Assembly: GCA_037954325.1 (NCBI GenBank)
Contig: JBBMNZ010000001.1
Span: 7,288,874 to 7,352,873, forward strand
Direction of reading: 5' to 3'
DNA: 64,000 bases
Source of the DNA: Fistularia commersonii
Lineage: Eukaryota; Chordata; Actinopteri; Syngnathiformes; Fistulariidae
The first letter of the stretch is position 1. The number at the start of each line of letters is the position of its first letter. The notes under the pieces are model-generated. The model saw only the letters and a program-made list of their open reading frames with translations, did not search any database and was not told the origin of the DNA. The translations under genes were made by a program, and so were the position numbers. This document shows positions 35,831-48,627 of this stretch, in pieces.

Positions 35831-37307
35831 ACTGAAGTTTCACGAAAAGGACTTTCTGACATATTCCTGGATAAGCGCCTTCTTTGCCTTTTAAAAATGG
35901 ATGGGGGAACACGTCTTCAATGCAGTACCACACTGAGCCTCTGACCATGAGTTTACGACCAAGGGAGCCACAAGTCTCCAGATATCTGCCATGGGATTAC
36001 AGTAATCTCCTAATACTTCTATAGATGCTGTACGGCGAGGTGGCAGAGAGACGTATCCACGGGGGAGCGAAACACATAAGAGAGTGAGAAGGAGCGCTAA
36101 ATCCTGGAGATCCAGGTGTGATGACCCTTGCAGACCCATTCAGAACTTGGAAAAAGGAGCTAAATACATTTTCCCTTAAACAACCCGGGAATTCAAAATG
36201 TCAAACCTGCTATCACACGCCGGCCCTCTCCAACCTCTACAGTACTCCCACCACGTCCTATCCCTGGTCCCCAGAGGCCAGGCATAAGAGTGGAAGACAT
36301 AGGAGATCAGTGTGTGTGTGGAGATGGACAGAAGGGAGTGATGGGGTTGGGGAGGGGAGGTAAAGGAGAGATTATGGAGGAGTGTATAAGGGGGGAGGAA
36401 GATTTGGGTCAGGCTGGACAGGCGCCGCCTAGATCTCTAGGAGGAGATTTGTCCGATTACACGGCACCGCTTAAACTGATAAGTACATCTTTGCAACAGT
36501 TAAAGGACTGTATTAACGTATGAACTGTAAAAAGTTAAATTGTTGAAAATGTACATTTTTTGTGGTTTCCCACAAGAAACTGTATCCTTCCATGCACCTT
36601 TAGCCTGTTTGTTTCTCCTTTCCTGTTGGTTTTAAAATTTGACAAGCTGCCAACACGTTTGCTTTGTCACCCCTTTGTCACCCCTCCCCCCCCCTCCAAA
36701 GATGCCGCAATCACAGGGAAGACTCTGCGGGAGGAGAGAATTAACGCAAAGGGGGAGAGGCAGGGCGGGAAGCATCGGCTTGTCATGTCTGTTGGATTAA
36801 GCTGTCTAGATCGGCTTGCCATGTCTGACAGCTCTGGCTCATTATTCATAGCTGTGCTTTGGCAGATGTCTTTATGCAGCCACACACACAACCAACCTGC
36901 CCCCCCCAAAACTATAGACAAACAGAAACAATATAGGCTTGTCAGATGGATGTGGTGGATGGGGGGATTGACAACCCAAATTGCAGTGGCACCTCCAGCT
37001 GTGAGGAACGTTACTAGTCCCATTGAAACAAGACCAGAACCTACTCATTAGATGCTTTGATTAATCTAATTCAGAGCCTCTGACGCCTTTATGACGCTTT
37101 AAAGGTATAGCAAAGTGAGATGTGACAAGGATAAAAAGGGACAAAATTATGTATTTTTCCCAATGTACTTTAAGCTTGTGTGTGGAGAATTGAATGTGGG
37201 TCAGGGGGCTCTTTAAGCTCTGGGCTCCCTGACGGAGCCTTGCACACTTATGAAGGCGGGTTTTTTCCTGCTGATTTTATGGACTTCTAGGGGTTTAGGG
37301 CTGCTTA
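35831..37307. other. Intronic sequence, nothing recognised
   Basis: Mixed composition, with short C-runs near 36685 and 36900. No feature supported. Confidence 0.45.
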
Positions 37308-37685
37308 CATCCATCCATCTTCCCCCGCTTATCTGGAGTCAAGTCTTGGGGACAGCAGCCAGAGCAGTGAGGCCCAGACCTGCCTCTCCCTCGCCACATG
37401 GTCCAGCTCCTCTGTGGGGACCTCAAGGAGTTTCCAGGGCCAGCCTGGAGACATAGTCTCTCCAGTGTGTCCCGGGTCTTCCCTGTGGTGTATAATACCT
37501 CCTCCGGAATCCGCCCAGGAGGCATCCTGACCAGATGCCTGAGCCACCTCATCTGACTCCTCTCTATGCGGAGGAGCAGCGCCTCTACTTTGAGCTCCCT
37601 CAGAGAGCTTCGCCTCTTGGCTCAGCTCCCTCTTTACCATGACGAACCGGTACAGCGTCCGCAACACTGCAGACGCCGCACTGAA
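37308..37685 (-). mobile_element. Rex3-like LINE, 5'-truncated 3' end
   Basis: Starts on the plus strand with ACATCCATCCATCTTCCCCC (the GATG tail seen from the other side), followed by GGACAGCAGCCAGAGCAGTG. The minus strand carries MRWLRHLVRMPPGRIPEEV. It stops near 37685 after GACGCCGCACT. Sense orientation relative to the cadherin gene, in intron 15. Confidence 0.85.
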
Positions 37686-37868
37686 TTTAGAAAAATAGTG
37701 CCTCAGTCTCTGGGTGAAGCACACACAACACAGAACACATAGACATAGCACACAGACACAGACACATAGATTGGCCCCAGTGCCAGGTGCCTACCAGCTC
37801 ATAATGATAAATGTGTGGTTTCATATCTTGCTCAAGGACAATTGGACAAAGGTCTGTTATCTATTTCA

Positions 37869-37898
37869 ATATATATATATAATATATGTGTATGCATA

Positions 37899-37958
<60 letters not shown>

Positions 37959-37980
37959 AATATATATATATATGTGTGTA
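37869..37980. repeat. Compound (AT)n/(GT)n microsatellite
   Basis: Alternating AT and GT dinucleotide tracts over about 110 bp. Confidence 0.95.
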
Positions 37981-38743
37981 ATATAAAAGTAAAATATTTG
38001 CAATCCACGTCAGATATCAGGATTCCAGAGTGGGTGGTGGTTTGTATCTGAAGTTGGGTTCCAGCATTGGCATGGACCCCCCCAAACCCCACAAACACTC
38101 ACCCCAACAGAATTGGCTTTCAAGGAGATGGACGGGCCTGGAGCCAGTCCATGAGATTAACTAAACTCAATGGATTTACCTCCAATTAGGTATCTAGGCT
38201 GTGGCTACGTCTGAGGCCAGATAATCCTGACAATTAGCAAAGCTAATTAACAACTACACACTGTATTCTGCTTTCGTGCCCTTCACTCTCTGCCGCTGTG
38301 TGCTCGCACATACACTTCTTAGGCACACCAGGTTTTTAATTTTTTTTCTTTACAACCAGTCCTCAACACTCATGGGACAAATTAATTCTGAAATTGTGGG
38401 TACGAGTGCTCATAGTGGGTTGTTTTTAACGCTAAATAGCCACAAACAGGAAATCATTTTTCTTCAGCTCCCAGAAATCCTGTGGCACCTTGAGGAAAAC
38501 TGTGCGTCCTGGAATTTTTTTTAGATTCATAAAAAGTTCAGGGATTGGATAAAAAATTTTCAGTGACATACCACCCAGATGCGATGACTGACTGGAATTG
38601 TCTAGCTGGGGCAGATAGAAGCTCGGTTGGTTTGAACTATTGGTTGACATTTCTTAATTATTCAATCTTTAACAAAACTATACATCTCAGCAATATATCT
38701 GTAAATTATGAACACCTCCACACTTAAACCCCAAATGTCACAC

Positions 38744-38905
38744 CTCGTGGATGAAATCTCCAATGTCCCCGGGGTGGGGGGCGGCAGAGCGGAGCGGGTA
38801 CTGGTGGTCGTGATGGAGAGGTCTCTCATCCAGGCGTCTGATCCCCACCTTCACGCATTCGGGTTCGAGAGCGTCGGGCTGCTGCAGCTGACTCAGGTCA
38901 TAGTC
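38744..38905 (-). CDS. cdh2: Cadherin exon (probably exon 15): cytoplasmic linker
   Basis: A 162-nt exon of exactly 54 codons, in phase 0 at both ends. It starts with DYDLSQLQQPDALEP and ends with the conserved PHPGDIGDFIHE. It forms the cytoplasmic segment between the p120-binding and beta-catenin-binding regions. The centre (VKVGIRRLDERPLHHDHQYPLRS) is recognisably N-cadherin-like but more divergent than usual for vertebrate cdh2, for example HHDH where an EP is common, and IHE where INE is common. The acceptor is strong (cttgttttccag) and the donor is GAG followed by gtgtga. Divergence here is one reason to consider a teleost-specific cdh2 paralog. Confidence 0.94.
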
Positions 38906-39043
38906 CTGGAAAACAAGCACATAACTGTTGTGCCAACCCCAGTTTGTAAAAGCACAATCTGATACCTAATTTTGATACCAATTCATTTGTTGATTTATTA
39001 TTTGGGTTAATTATTAAGATAACTATTCTTTGAAGTTTAAATG

Positions 39044-40365
39044 CAGCCTCAGGGCAACACAGGCCGGTGTCTTCACTGAAGAAGTGTGAGGGTGCCCATT
39101 TTTAAGAACGGGGATGTGCAGAATCACGGCAACTATAGAGGGATAAAGTTGATGAGCCATACAATCAAGCTATAGGAAAGAATAGTGGAAACTAGATTGA
39201 GAGCAGAAATCAGCATTTGTGTACAGCAGTATGGCTTCATGCCTAGAAAGTGTACTCCAGATGCAGTATTTGCTTTGAATTGCTAATAGAGAAATACAGT
39301 AAAGACCAGAGGGACCTGCACTGTGTTTTTGTAGACTTGGGAAAAGCATATGACAGGGTGCCAAGAGTAGCTCTGGTATTGTATGAGGAAATCTGGAGCG
39401 GCATAGAAATACAGGTATGTTAGACTGGTGCAGGACATGTATGCTAGCTGTGAGACAGTGGTGCGGTATGCTGTAGGGGTAACAGAAAAGTTGAAGGTGG
39501 AGGTGGGACTCCATCAGGGATCAGTTCTGAGTCCCTTCTTGTTTTCCAGGGGTGATGGACAGGCTGAGAGATGACGTTAGACAGGAATCTCCATGGACTA
39601 CGATGTTTGCAGATGACATTGTCATCTGTCATGTAGTGAGAGCAGGGAACGATTTGAGGAAAATCTAGAGAGGTGGAGTTATGCGCTGGAAAGGGGAGGA
39701 CTGAAGGCTTGTCACAGCAAGACAGAATATATGTGTATGAATGAGAAGAACAGTGGTGGAACGGTGAGGCTAAAGGGAGTGGAGATCAAAAAGTTGGAGG
39801 ATTTCAGGTACTTGGGTTCAACAGTCCAGAGCAATGGAGAGTGTGGAAAAGAGGTGAAGAGACAGGTTCAAGCAGTTTGGAATAAGTGGAGAAATGTGTC
39901 AGGGGTATTACGTGGAAGACAGTGGTGACACCAGCAATGCTGTTTGGACTAGAAACTGTTACAATGATGTGAAAAGACAGGAGGCAGAGCAAGAGGTCGC
40001 AGAGATGAAGATGCTAAGGTGCTCTTTGGGAGGGACCAGGATGAATAGGAACAGGAATGAGTCTATCAGAGAAACAGCACATGTTAGATGTTTTGGAGAG
40101 ATGGTCAGAGAATCCAGATTGAGATGGTTGGGTCATGTACAAAGGAGGGATAGTGATTATATTGGTAGATGGATGCTGGAATCTGAGTTGCCAGGCAGGA
40201 GGTCTCGAGGAAGACCAAGAGAAGATTTATGGACGTAGTGAGAGAGGATATGAAGGCAGTTGGTGTGAGAGGAGGAAACAGAGAATAGTGTCAGATGGAG
40301 GTTGATTCGCTTTGGCAACCCCTGAAGGGAAAAGCCAAGAGGAGAAGAAGAAGAAGAAGAAGTGG
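39044..40365 (+). mobile_element. RTE-like LINE, reverse transcriptase to 3' end (copy E)
   Basis: A short 5'-leader-like piece (CACAGGCCGGTGTCTTCACT, near 39060) is joined directly to the reverse transcriptase at about 39087, implying a large internal deletion. The palm motif A appears as a diverged LGKAYDRVP at 39338-39363. GLHQGSVLSPF at 39509-39540 and an intact FADDIVIC at 39608-39632 follow, then VRLKGVEIKKLEDFRYLGST (39767-39826) and the C-terminus ARVRCFGE-like at 40076-40100. The tail is GGCAACCCCTGAAGGGAAAA then a GAA repeat. Frames shift several times. Antisense to the cadherin gene. Confidence 0.85.
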
Positions 40366-40611
40366 AAGAAAAAACAAAACAAACAAACAAAAAACTTCAT
40401 TGGAGATTTTAACTTTGAATCCAAAGTTTATTGTAAGCTATGCTATACAGAGCAGGGTTATATGCATGGGTGGTTAAATCAAAACTTAAAATTTTGATTT
40501 AACCACTCGAAACTTGTGTTGAGCAGCAACCCGTTTAAATGGAATTGATAAAGAAAAAAAAAAAAAATTGTGTAACTCTGACACTATGAAACTCAATCTG
40601 CTTCTACATGT

Positions 40612-42545
40612 TCCATCCATCCGTCCATCCGTCCTCCCCCGCTCATCCGGAGTCGGGTCACAGGGGATAGCAGCTGGAGCAGTGAGGCCCAGACCTCACT
40701 CTCCCCTAACAAATAGTCCAGCTCCTCTGGGGGGACCGCAAGTTGTTCCCAGGCTAGCCCTAAGACATAGATAGTCTCTCCAGCGTGTCCTGGGTGTTCC
40801 CCGCGGTCTCCTCCCAGATGGACATGCCTGGAATACCTCACCCGGGTAGCATCCAGGAGGCATCCTGACCAACTACTGATCCTCATCCCACCCGCTTCCC
40901 ACTTGGCTGCAAACAGTTCCAGTGAGAGCTTGTGATCACGGCCTGATGAAGCCAGCAGAACCACATCATCTGCAAAAAGCAAAGACTCGATCCTGCGGCC
41001 ACCAAACCGGATCCCCTTGACGCCCTGGCTGGGCTTAAAAATTCCGTCTATAAAAGTTATGAACAGAATCTGTGACAAAGGGAAGTCCTGGCAGAGTCCA
41101 ACTTGCACTGGAAAAGGGTCCGACTTACAACCGGCAATGAGAAACAAGCTCCAACACTGATCATACAGGGACATAACAGCCCATATGTCTGGATTTGGTA
41201 CCCTATACTCCTAGCTATTCACCACATGGTTGCCCGTGGGACACAGTCGAATACCTTCGCCAGGTCCATAAAACACATGTAGACTGGTTGGGCAAACTTC
41301 CATGACCCCTCAAGGACTCTGCTGAGGGCATAGAGTTGGTCCACTGTTCCATGACCAGGACGAAAACCACACTGCTCCTCCTGGATCCAAGTTCAACGAC
41401 CTGGCAGACCCTCTTTCCAGCACTGCTGAATAGACCTTACCAGGGAGGCTGAGGAGTGTGATCCCCCTGTAGTTGGTGCACTCCCTCCAATCCCCTACCC
41501 CAGTCTGTCCAGTGGCCCTGTCCCCAACGTCCACGCAATGCTGCAGAAGCGTATCAGCCAGGACAGCCTCTACAGCATCCATATCCATGAGGACCTCAAC
41601 CCCCCTTCCCCCTTCCTCATTGGAAGGCCTATTGACAGGGTTGAGGAGGTCCAAGAAGTATTCCTTCCACCAATCTACAATTACTCGTCTTGAGGTCAGC
41701 TGTGTCCCGATCCCACTGTGCACAGTGTTGAAAGACCACTGCTTCCCTCTCCCGAGCCGCCGGATGGTGGACCAGAATCTCCTTGACGCCTATCGGAGGT
41801 CGTTCTCCATGGTCTCCCTGAACTCCTCCCATGCCTGAGTTTTTGCCTCAGCAACCACCAAAGCCACATGTCGCTTGGCCTGCTGGTACCTTTGAGCTGC
41901 CTCCTGAGCCTCACAGACCAGAAACGCCCGATAGAACTCCTTCTTCAGTTGAAGGTATCCCTCACCAGTGGATTCCCAGCAGACACTCACATTATGTTTT
42001 GGGTCTGCCAGATCTGACCCGCATCTTTCCCCACCATCGTAACCAGCTCCCCACCAGGTGGTGGTCAGTTGACAGCTCCACCCTTCTCTTCACCCGAATG
42101 TCTTCGGTTGCAAGTCCGACGATACGACCACAAGGTCGATCAAAAAACTGTGGCCCAAGGTGTGATAGTGCCAAGTGCACATATGGACACCTTTATGCCT
42201 GAACATGGTGTTTGTTATGGATAATGCGTGACGAACATGGAAGTCCAATAACAAAAAACTGCTCGGGTTCAGATCAAGGGGGCCGTTCCTCCCAATTACA
42301 ACCTCCCAAGTCACACTATCGTTGCTCACGTGAGCGTTGAAGTCTCTCAGTATAACGAAGGAATACCTGGTAAGGGGACTCTCTAGCAGCCCCTCAGGGA
42401 CCCCAAGAAGTGTGGGTAAGCTGAACTGTTGTTGGGCGCATGGCCACAATAGCCACAAACAACAGTCAGTACCTGTCCCCCAACCTGAAGGCAGAGGGAG
42501 GCTACCCTCTTGTCTATTGAGTTGAAGCCCAACGTGCAGGATCAT
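40612..42545 (-). mobile_element. Rex3-like LINE, long but internally deleted
   Basis: The GATG-type tail (CCATCCATCC on the plus strand) is at 40612. Above it are, on the minus strand, the reverse transcriptase (SLLFADDVVLLASSGRDHKL near 40950, LCQDFPLSQILFITFIDGIF near 41060) and the endonuclease (ILRDFNAHVSNDSVTWEV near 42310-42360). Two deletions are visible by comparison with the usual order: one near 40880 between the C-terminal part and the palm, and one near 41985. Frames are broken. Sense relative to the cadherin gene. This is the most complete Rex3 copy in the window. Confidence 0.85.
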
Positions 42546-44781
42546 TAGATGTTGCTTCATATATTATTACTGTTGTACCAATGTTATTGTTTCAAGCCCT
42601 GAACTCGATACAACCAATAAAGCGTAACAGCCCTTTTGTTTAGCGCTGGATCCGCGATGCTCTCATAATAAAAAAACTGAATTATTCACCGTTGTGATTT
42701 CACTTCACGCATAATAATTAGAATCACAGTTCTGTAGCTATCTGCTTCCACCCACTGGTGCGGGTTCTATTTGTGCTTTTCCAGAATTATAGTTCTGTGC
42801 CATTTCAAAGAAGAGCCACCATGTGCACCATGGCTTTAAAAGAATCCCATGAATGTTTTTCAAAGTTCTGAAACAGAACTTATTCTCTGAAGGAATTTCC
42901 GAGCAACAAATAAGTCTAAATTTTTCCGGGAAATTATGATCACTCAAGATCGTGACCTTTGATCTTTGAATGGCCATACTTCAATCACTTCAAGTTCAGT
43001 TGTGTTTACTTCAGACCGGAAAGGGCACAGATCCACATTTTAGAATTTTTAAACAAGTCAAGGTTGGGTCAGGGCCATTTAGTGAACATAGATTGGCTTA
43101 GGCAAAATATAAATGTAATCAGAATATGTTAGCAAGAGCTACTGAAGGGAAAGGTCCATAGGTAAGACTCTGAAGAGCATCGGTATGCGCAGTATAAGAC
43201 CACAGCTAGTGTTTGCAGCCTTTAACAAGACGTAACGGAACTAAGAACAATCTGATGCTACGCACTTCACATTTGTTGTCAGCATAGTGAAAATAGCTGG
43301 AATGAGTAGAGCAAGTCCATTAGCGTTGCACTTGTAATGAGCAGAAGTGGATTAACAACCATCTGGATATCTTTTTCCACGCTTCTTGGAAATTATCGGT
43401 GATACGAATACCTAGGTGACAGGTATTGGAAGGGTGTGCTTGTGTTCATGCTTAATGCATGCAAGTTTTGATGGCAATTTATTCAAATTTTTGTTATTAT
43501 TTTTTGAGGTTTTCACATTTCAAGGCAAAAGTATATTGTGATGAGGGAAAAAAAAAGTTAAATTATTATTATCATTATGCGGATACATAATAACATGAGA
43601 AATGCAAGAACAATGTAATGATAAAGGCCACAGATATGACAAAAATGTGACCAAAGTTATAATTTTAATGAGTATTCGGTTATATTATGAGAACTAATTA
43701 ATATTTTACATTGTGAGAAATCCCTAAATGTTTTAAAAATCAATCTGTAATATCAAGGGTATGTTTTAAACTGTAATTACCTGATAATATGACGTAATGT
43801 GGGGAAATGGTGAAAAATTAAAGATTATTATTGGGAGATTAATGCGGTAACGTCACAAGAGCGATCCCTCCCCTAATAAAGACTTAAATGAGCACTATTG
43901 CATGTATTGTTTTAAAGAAATACTTTACGATAAAATCGTCGAAAAAGAACTCTTTTTTTCTTAAGAAAATACGATGGGGAAAATGTATGGAAAGATGCAC
44001 TTTTGTCGATTTTGTAGTTTTTTAGGCTAAAAATAGAGGCAAAGAAAATCTGAAAAGGCCTATTATTACGACTTTATTTTTGTCGTCATGTGACTGATCC
44101 GATCCCACATCTTTTTTGTCAAAATCTTTATGAAATTATGACGTTATTGTTTTATAAAAAAACAAGCTAAATTATGTCACCTGACGACTCCCATCAGTCG
44201 GCAGAGTGAATTTTTAGCCAGTGAAAATCTGCAGGCGAGCAGATGAGGCTTCTCCTGGCAGCCACTTGAATGAGCCGCTTTTCTGAAAAGTGGAACGCAG
44301 TCGAGTCCAGTTCATTGAGGGTTCGAATGTTTTTTTTCTCGGTAGAAACGGAGAGCGGCTTATGTTCTTGGCGCTGGCAGACGGGTTGTGTGGAGGGACA
44401 CAGGAAATTGTTCTCCGACAGAAAGCAATTAATCCTGTTTTGAGGTCCTCTTTTGTAGCGCACTTAATCTTAGCTGGAGGACAGATGATTGAAAACTGTA
44501 GAGGCGCTGAGAGTGCGTGCGTGTCAGTTTTTACGCTATATTTCGGAGGATGTGTGTGAGTGTGCGAAGGAGGGAGGCGGCGGTTGACGTGAATTGTTAA
44601 AGGCCTGTGCATATATTAAGCGCTGATGGAGTTAAGTGCTGCTTGAGGCAGATTTATGTCTCGGCCATCGGTGGTGCTACTGATAAGTCTCGGCCAATCT
44701 GTCGCTTTCAAACATTCAAGCAAAGCCAATCAGGAGCGATGTACATCCCTGCGGAGGCACGTTCTTTGTGTGTGTGTTTAC
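42546..44781. other. Intronic sequence upstream of exon 15, nothing recognised
   Basis: No transposon, RNA gene or coding frame. 44200-44781 is GC-richer and could be regulatory, but I see no specific element. Confidence 0.45.
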
Positions 44782-44921
44782 CTGGTCCTCTTCTCCTCCT
44801 CCTTCCTCGTCGTATTTGAGGATGTTGTCTCGCACGTCGTCCTCCGGGTCGATGAGGAGCTGCTTGGCCTGTCTCTCTTTATCACGCCTCTTCATCCACA
44901 TCACAAACAGCAGCACCATCA
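44782..44921 (-). CDS. cdh2: Cadherin exon (probably exon 14): end of transmembrane helix and juxtamembrane p120-binding region
   Basis: A 140-nt exon: 2 nt completing a codon, then 46 codons. It finishes the transmembrane helix (MVLLFVMWMKRR) and encodes the juxtamembrane domain, DKERQAKQLLIDPEDD followed by VRDNILKYDEEGGGEEDQ. In classical cadherins this is the binding site for p120-catenin, which controls surface stability and endocytosis. DKERQAKQ matches N-cadherin; the helix end MVLLFVMWM is more like R-cadherin. The acceptor is ctgtcccacag and the donor is CAG followed by gtaaac. The exon is intact and nearly invariant, as expected for this region under strong constraint. Confidence 0.95.
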
Positions 44922-45467
44922 CTGTGGGACAGGGAGATAAAGACACACAGGGGAGATGATTCAAGCCTCTGCTGGTCACAAGTGACTAGCCTCAGCAGGT
45001 TTCCTGCGAACAACAGCTCGGTACACGTAATAATAGCGGCAGAGGCTACAGTTTCTGATTATCCTCAGAAAATATGTTGAGATCTTGTTACATCTGTGTT
45101 ATAATAATCACAGTTTAAGAAGTATTACTGTAAGTTTATAGCCCTTTATTTGACACTCAGAACATTTATTTTGCCTTAATCTTGAGCAATATATCCACAT
45201 TTTTTAATGCTAATTAAGATAATGATAAATATTATGAATTATTGGGTCTCTGCTGAAAACAGCTTGAAATTTGTAACAATAGTGATGGAAACAGCTGTTT
45301 ATGATTGCACTTGGAAAATACAATAGGAATATTGTTACAGTGTAATTAGCATTACTGTTGGTTGTTAGTTTACAGTCTTTTAATTGGCACCCAGACATTT
45401 ATTTTTTTATGATAATTACTAAGCTAAATATTTTCCTCATGGAAAGAGAATGTTTGCAAATTGTGAA

Positions 45468-45568
45468 ATCAGAATCAGAATCAGAATACTTCATTGATCT
45501 CCCAAGGGAAATTGATTTTCACTGAAAGCAGCTCCTGCAACAGAGTCAAGTGGGGAAGGATCAATATA

Positions 45569-45609
<41 letters not shown>

Positions 45610-46370
45610 AAGAATGAAATAGCGCATAATAAAAATAAAATAAAAAGAACAGTAAAAATCAAAATAAATAAATGAAAATAAAGTTAAAGGTATGCAAAAA
45701 TATACATAACATATATACATGTGTATTTACAAGTACATGTATATGATTACATGTAGTAATTTTGTGTATAAGTAGATGTTGTTGTACAGTAAAACAGTTA
45801 TTGCACAGAAGACAATGGAACAATTGCACATACGGAGAATTCTTGCACATGATGATTCCACCGACAGCCAACTGACGCCAAGTGTCTGACACTCAGAGTG
45901 AGGAGTTATACAGTCTGATGGCTGCCGGTAGGAATGATTTTCTATGGTGCTCGGTGGTGCATCGTGGTGGGATCAGTCTGGAGCTGAAAGAACTCCTGTA
46001 CCTGACCAGCATGTCGTGGAGTGGGTTGGTCACGGTGTCCAGGATCACTTTCACCTTGTGTAGCATTCTCCGATCTGACACCACCGTCAGAGGGTCCACA
46101 TCACTGGCCTTGCGGAACAGCCTGTTCAGTCTATTGGCATCCGATATCCTCAGCCTGCTGCCCCAGCACACCACAGCATAGAAGATAGCACTTGCTACCA
46201 CAGACTCATAGAACATTTTAAGCATGGTCCTGCAATGTTAAAGGACCTCAGTAGCCTCATCAGATAGAGGCGGCTCTGGCCCTTCTCGTGCAGGGCATCA
46301 GTGTTGTTTTCCCAGTCCAATTTGATGTCACTGACTACCCCCTGATACTTGTAGTAAATAGTAAAACTTA
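45468..46370 (-). mobile_element. CR1-like LINE (Rex1/L2 group, tentative), 3' end
   Basis: The minus strand encodes a LINE C-terminus at 45893-46225: KMFYESVVASAIFYAVVCWG, NRLNRLFRKASDVDPLTVVS and HRKSFLPAAIRLYNSSL. This is followed by about 400 nt of AT-rich 3' sequence containing an AT microsatellite (45563-45605). It ends in an ATTCTG hexamer tail (as CAGAAT on the plus strand, 45468-45487). The 5' part is truncated, as is usual for LINE insertions. Sense orientation in cadherin intron 13. Confidence 0.75.
45563..45605. repeat. (AT)n microsatellite
   Basis: About 43 bp of AT dinucleotides inside the 3' region of the LINE at 45468-46370. Confidence 0.95.
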
Positions 46371-48440
46371 GAGTGAAGAACTGAAGACTGACGCAAATTT
46401 TTGTAACATCTTATATGGAGTGGCAAGTGACATGCAGGCATTTTAAATTGACAGATACTTGCGCAGCACAAATTTAAACTCAAGTAAAGCTGCCTTTTAA
46501 CCATCATCTCAAACTGAGTGTGCTGGGCAGAGGTGGGATGGGGGAGGTGACCTGAGCTGCGAAAGTGACCAGAAGTTTAAAGTAGTGTATAAAAATGCCA
46601 CGACTGCCTAAACACATTGTATGTAGTGTCCTTTTTTAACTGACATTTGGGTGTTTTCTTTCAGATCAATATAATTTATAAATAAGGTTTAATGCTTTTG
46701 ATTTTTATTATATGAAAGGTGATTAGTTATTCAGGAATAGGGACAATTAGTATACTATTTATCATTCTTTCATTGATAGTGCACTTCAGAGTAAGTACTA
46801 CAACATGATAATGCTGTTGATGATACTGCTGATACTGCTGCTGACAACAATAATAACGATAATAATAATAACAATAATGAAAACCATCATCATAATAGTG
46901 ATATGACTATTTGGATAATTTGACTTTTGGATAATTTTCTTATAATTTAGATGATTCACTTGATTCTTTTGCTTTCATGCGTATTGAATTTGATTGTATG
47001 ACCATTGTTTTGTCACTCGGAAAAAAACAGATAAACTACTACAATTCCTTCAGTGCTACGAAAGTACATAAAAACAGCTTACTTCTGGGTTTTTTCTTTT
47101 ATATTTCAGAAGATATGTTTGTTTTTTATCCATTTGAACTTAATACAATGAAAATTGATTAGCTAATTGGGAAAAAAGACAATTAAATTATTGACAATTC
47201 ATTCATTAATAGTAAACCACCGAATAACTATAAATAATAAATGAATGATAATGATGTTTGGAGTCCATAATTGCTTTTTGGCTTCTGTTCAAGAAGATAA
47301 ATGTCTGAAAACAAATGTAAATCAGTGATATGATTGCAGGAGGCTGTACTAAAACAAATTTCTGTCATTGCACACTTTGTCATCATTACTAGTTATGCCT
47401 TGTCAAATGAAATTATAGTTCTATTGTAGCTGGGAAATTGCAGTGGTTGAAATTGTGGGCCATGTTTAGTGATGACAGAACCGAATGACAATGCTAGAGA
47501 TGAGAAAAATAAAAAAAAATAAAGATTAAAAAAACAGTGATGGCCTCCTGGGCCCAGTCAACATGAAGCAACAGCTGCCTTAAGCCCACGTTAACGTATC
47601 AGTCATGCAGTCTCACGGTCCAGATAAAAGAAAGGTTGTGTTGCTCAAAGGTTCATGGGGACCGTCAGCAGGAAGCCTGTGGGTTGTACCCTCCGTAACT
47701 AGCGTGAACACACTTCCAGCATTCAAACGTGACCAAAACATCAACCAGAAAGCACAAGAATTAAGATGTGGTCTGTGGTCACCATCTGCAGAACCACTAC
47801 TTTATTGGGGGTGTCTTGCTAATTGCCTATAATTTCCACCTGTTGTCTATTCCATTTGCACAACAGCATGTGAAATTTACTATCTATCAGTATTGCTTCC
47901 TAAGTGGACAGTTTGATTTCACAGAAGTGTGATTGACTTGGAGGTACACTGTGCTGTTTAGGTGTTAACTTTATTTTATTTAACAGGGTATAAAACAACA
48001 TGAGAAATTAAATTCACCTTCAGGGTCTTTCTGGCTTCTGTAGGCTCTGCTCAAAAGAAGAATAAATAGCAAAAACGAAATTCCAAGCAGAAGTGCGCCT
48101 TCTTTTGAATATTTTAAGGTAAATCAGCACAAGGTTTTAAATCAGTCTCTGTACTCGGCTTGAATCAGGCCAGGAAGTAGTTCCCTCTCTCTATGGTGAT
48201 GTTTCAGGGTCGGGATGAAATGTAGCCATAAGATCCGCAAGGAAATGCCCACATATTTTACATAACAAATGTATTTAAATCACTATTACTAGTCCTATTA
48301 CTACTAATACTACTAGTGGTAATGACAATAATAATGATAATGATAGTGTGAATGTTTGTTTTTCTCTCATTTCTCTATATGTGGCCCTGTAATTGAGAGG
48401 CAACCATTCCAAGTTGAACCTCGCCTCTTGGCCAATGATA

Positions 48441-48517
48441 TCTACCTACCTACCTACCTACCTACCTACCTACCTACCTACCTACCTACCTACCTACCTA
48501 CCTACCTACCTACCTAC

Positions 48518-48570
<53 letters not shown>
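48441..48570 (+). repeat. Compound (CTAC)n(CTAT)n microsatellite
   Basis: About 20 perfect CTAC units (48442-48520) switch cleanly to about 13 CTAT units (up to 48570). The open frames through it are artefacts. Confidence 0.97.
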
Positions 48571-48603
48571 CGTCATGAATGACATTTAAATCACACATAT
48601 TTG

Positions 48604-48627
48604 CACACACACACACACACACACACA
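48604..48627. repeat. (CA)12 microsatellite
   Basis: Perfect CA dinucleotide run shortly after the tetranucleotide array. Confidence 0.95.

Larger units (their letters stand above)
32727..38743 (-). other. Cadherin intron 15 (6.0 kb)
   Basis: Lies between the GAG/gtgtga donor and the cccccag/GGCCTG acceptor. Contains repeat fragments at 33005-33100, 33245-33600, 34130-34560, 35245-35830 and 37308-37685. Apart from these and a microsatellite I see no gene inside it. Confidence 0.85.
38906..44781 (-). other. Cadherin intron 14 (5.9 kb)
   Basis: Holds an RTE-like LINE (39044-40365) and a long Rex3 copy (40612-42545) in opposite orientations. From 42546 to 44781 I see no transposon or gene, only AT-rich sequence. 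Confidence 0.85.

Noticed and set aside
48356..48589. Tyr-Leu-Pro-Thr repeat protein
   Set aside because: It is a frame through the CTAC/CTAT microsatellite; telomere-like or CRISPR-like explanations also fail because there are no spacers.
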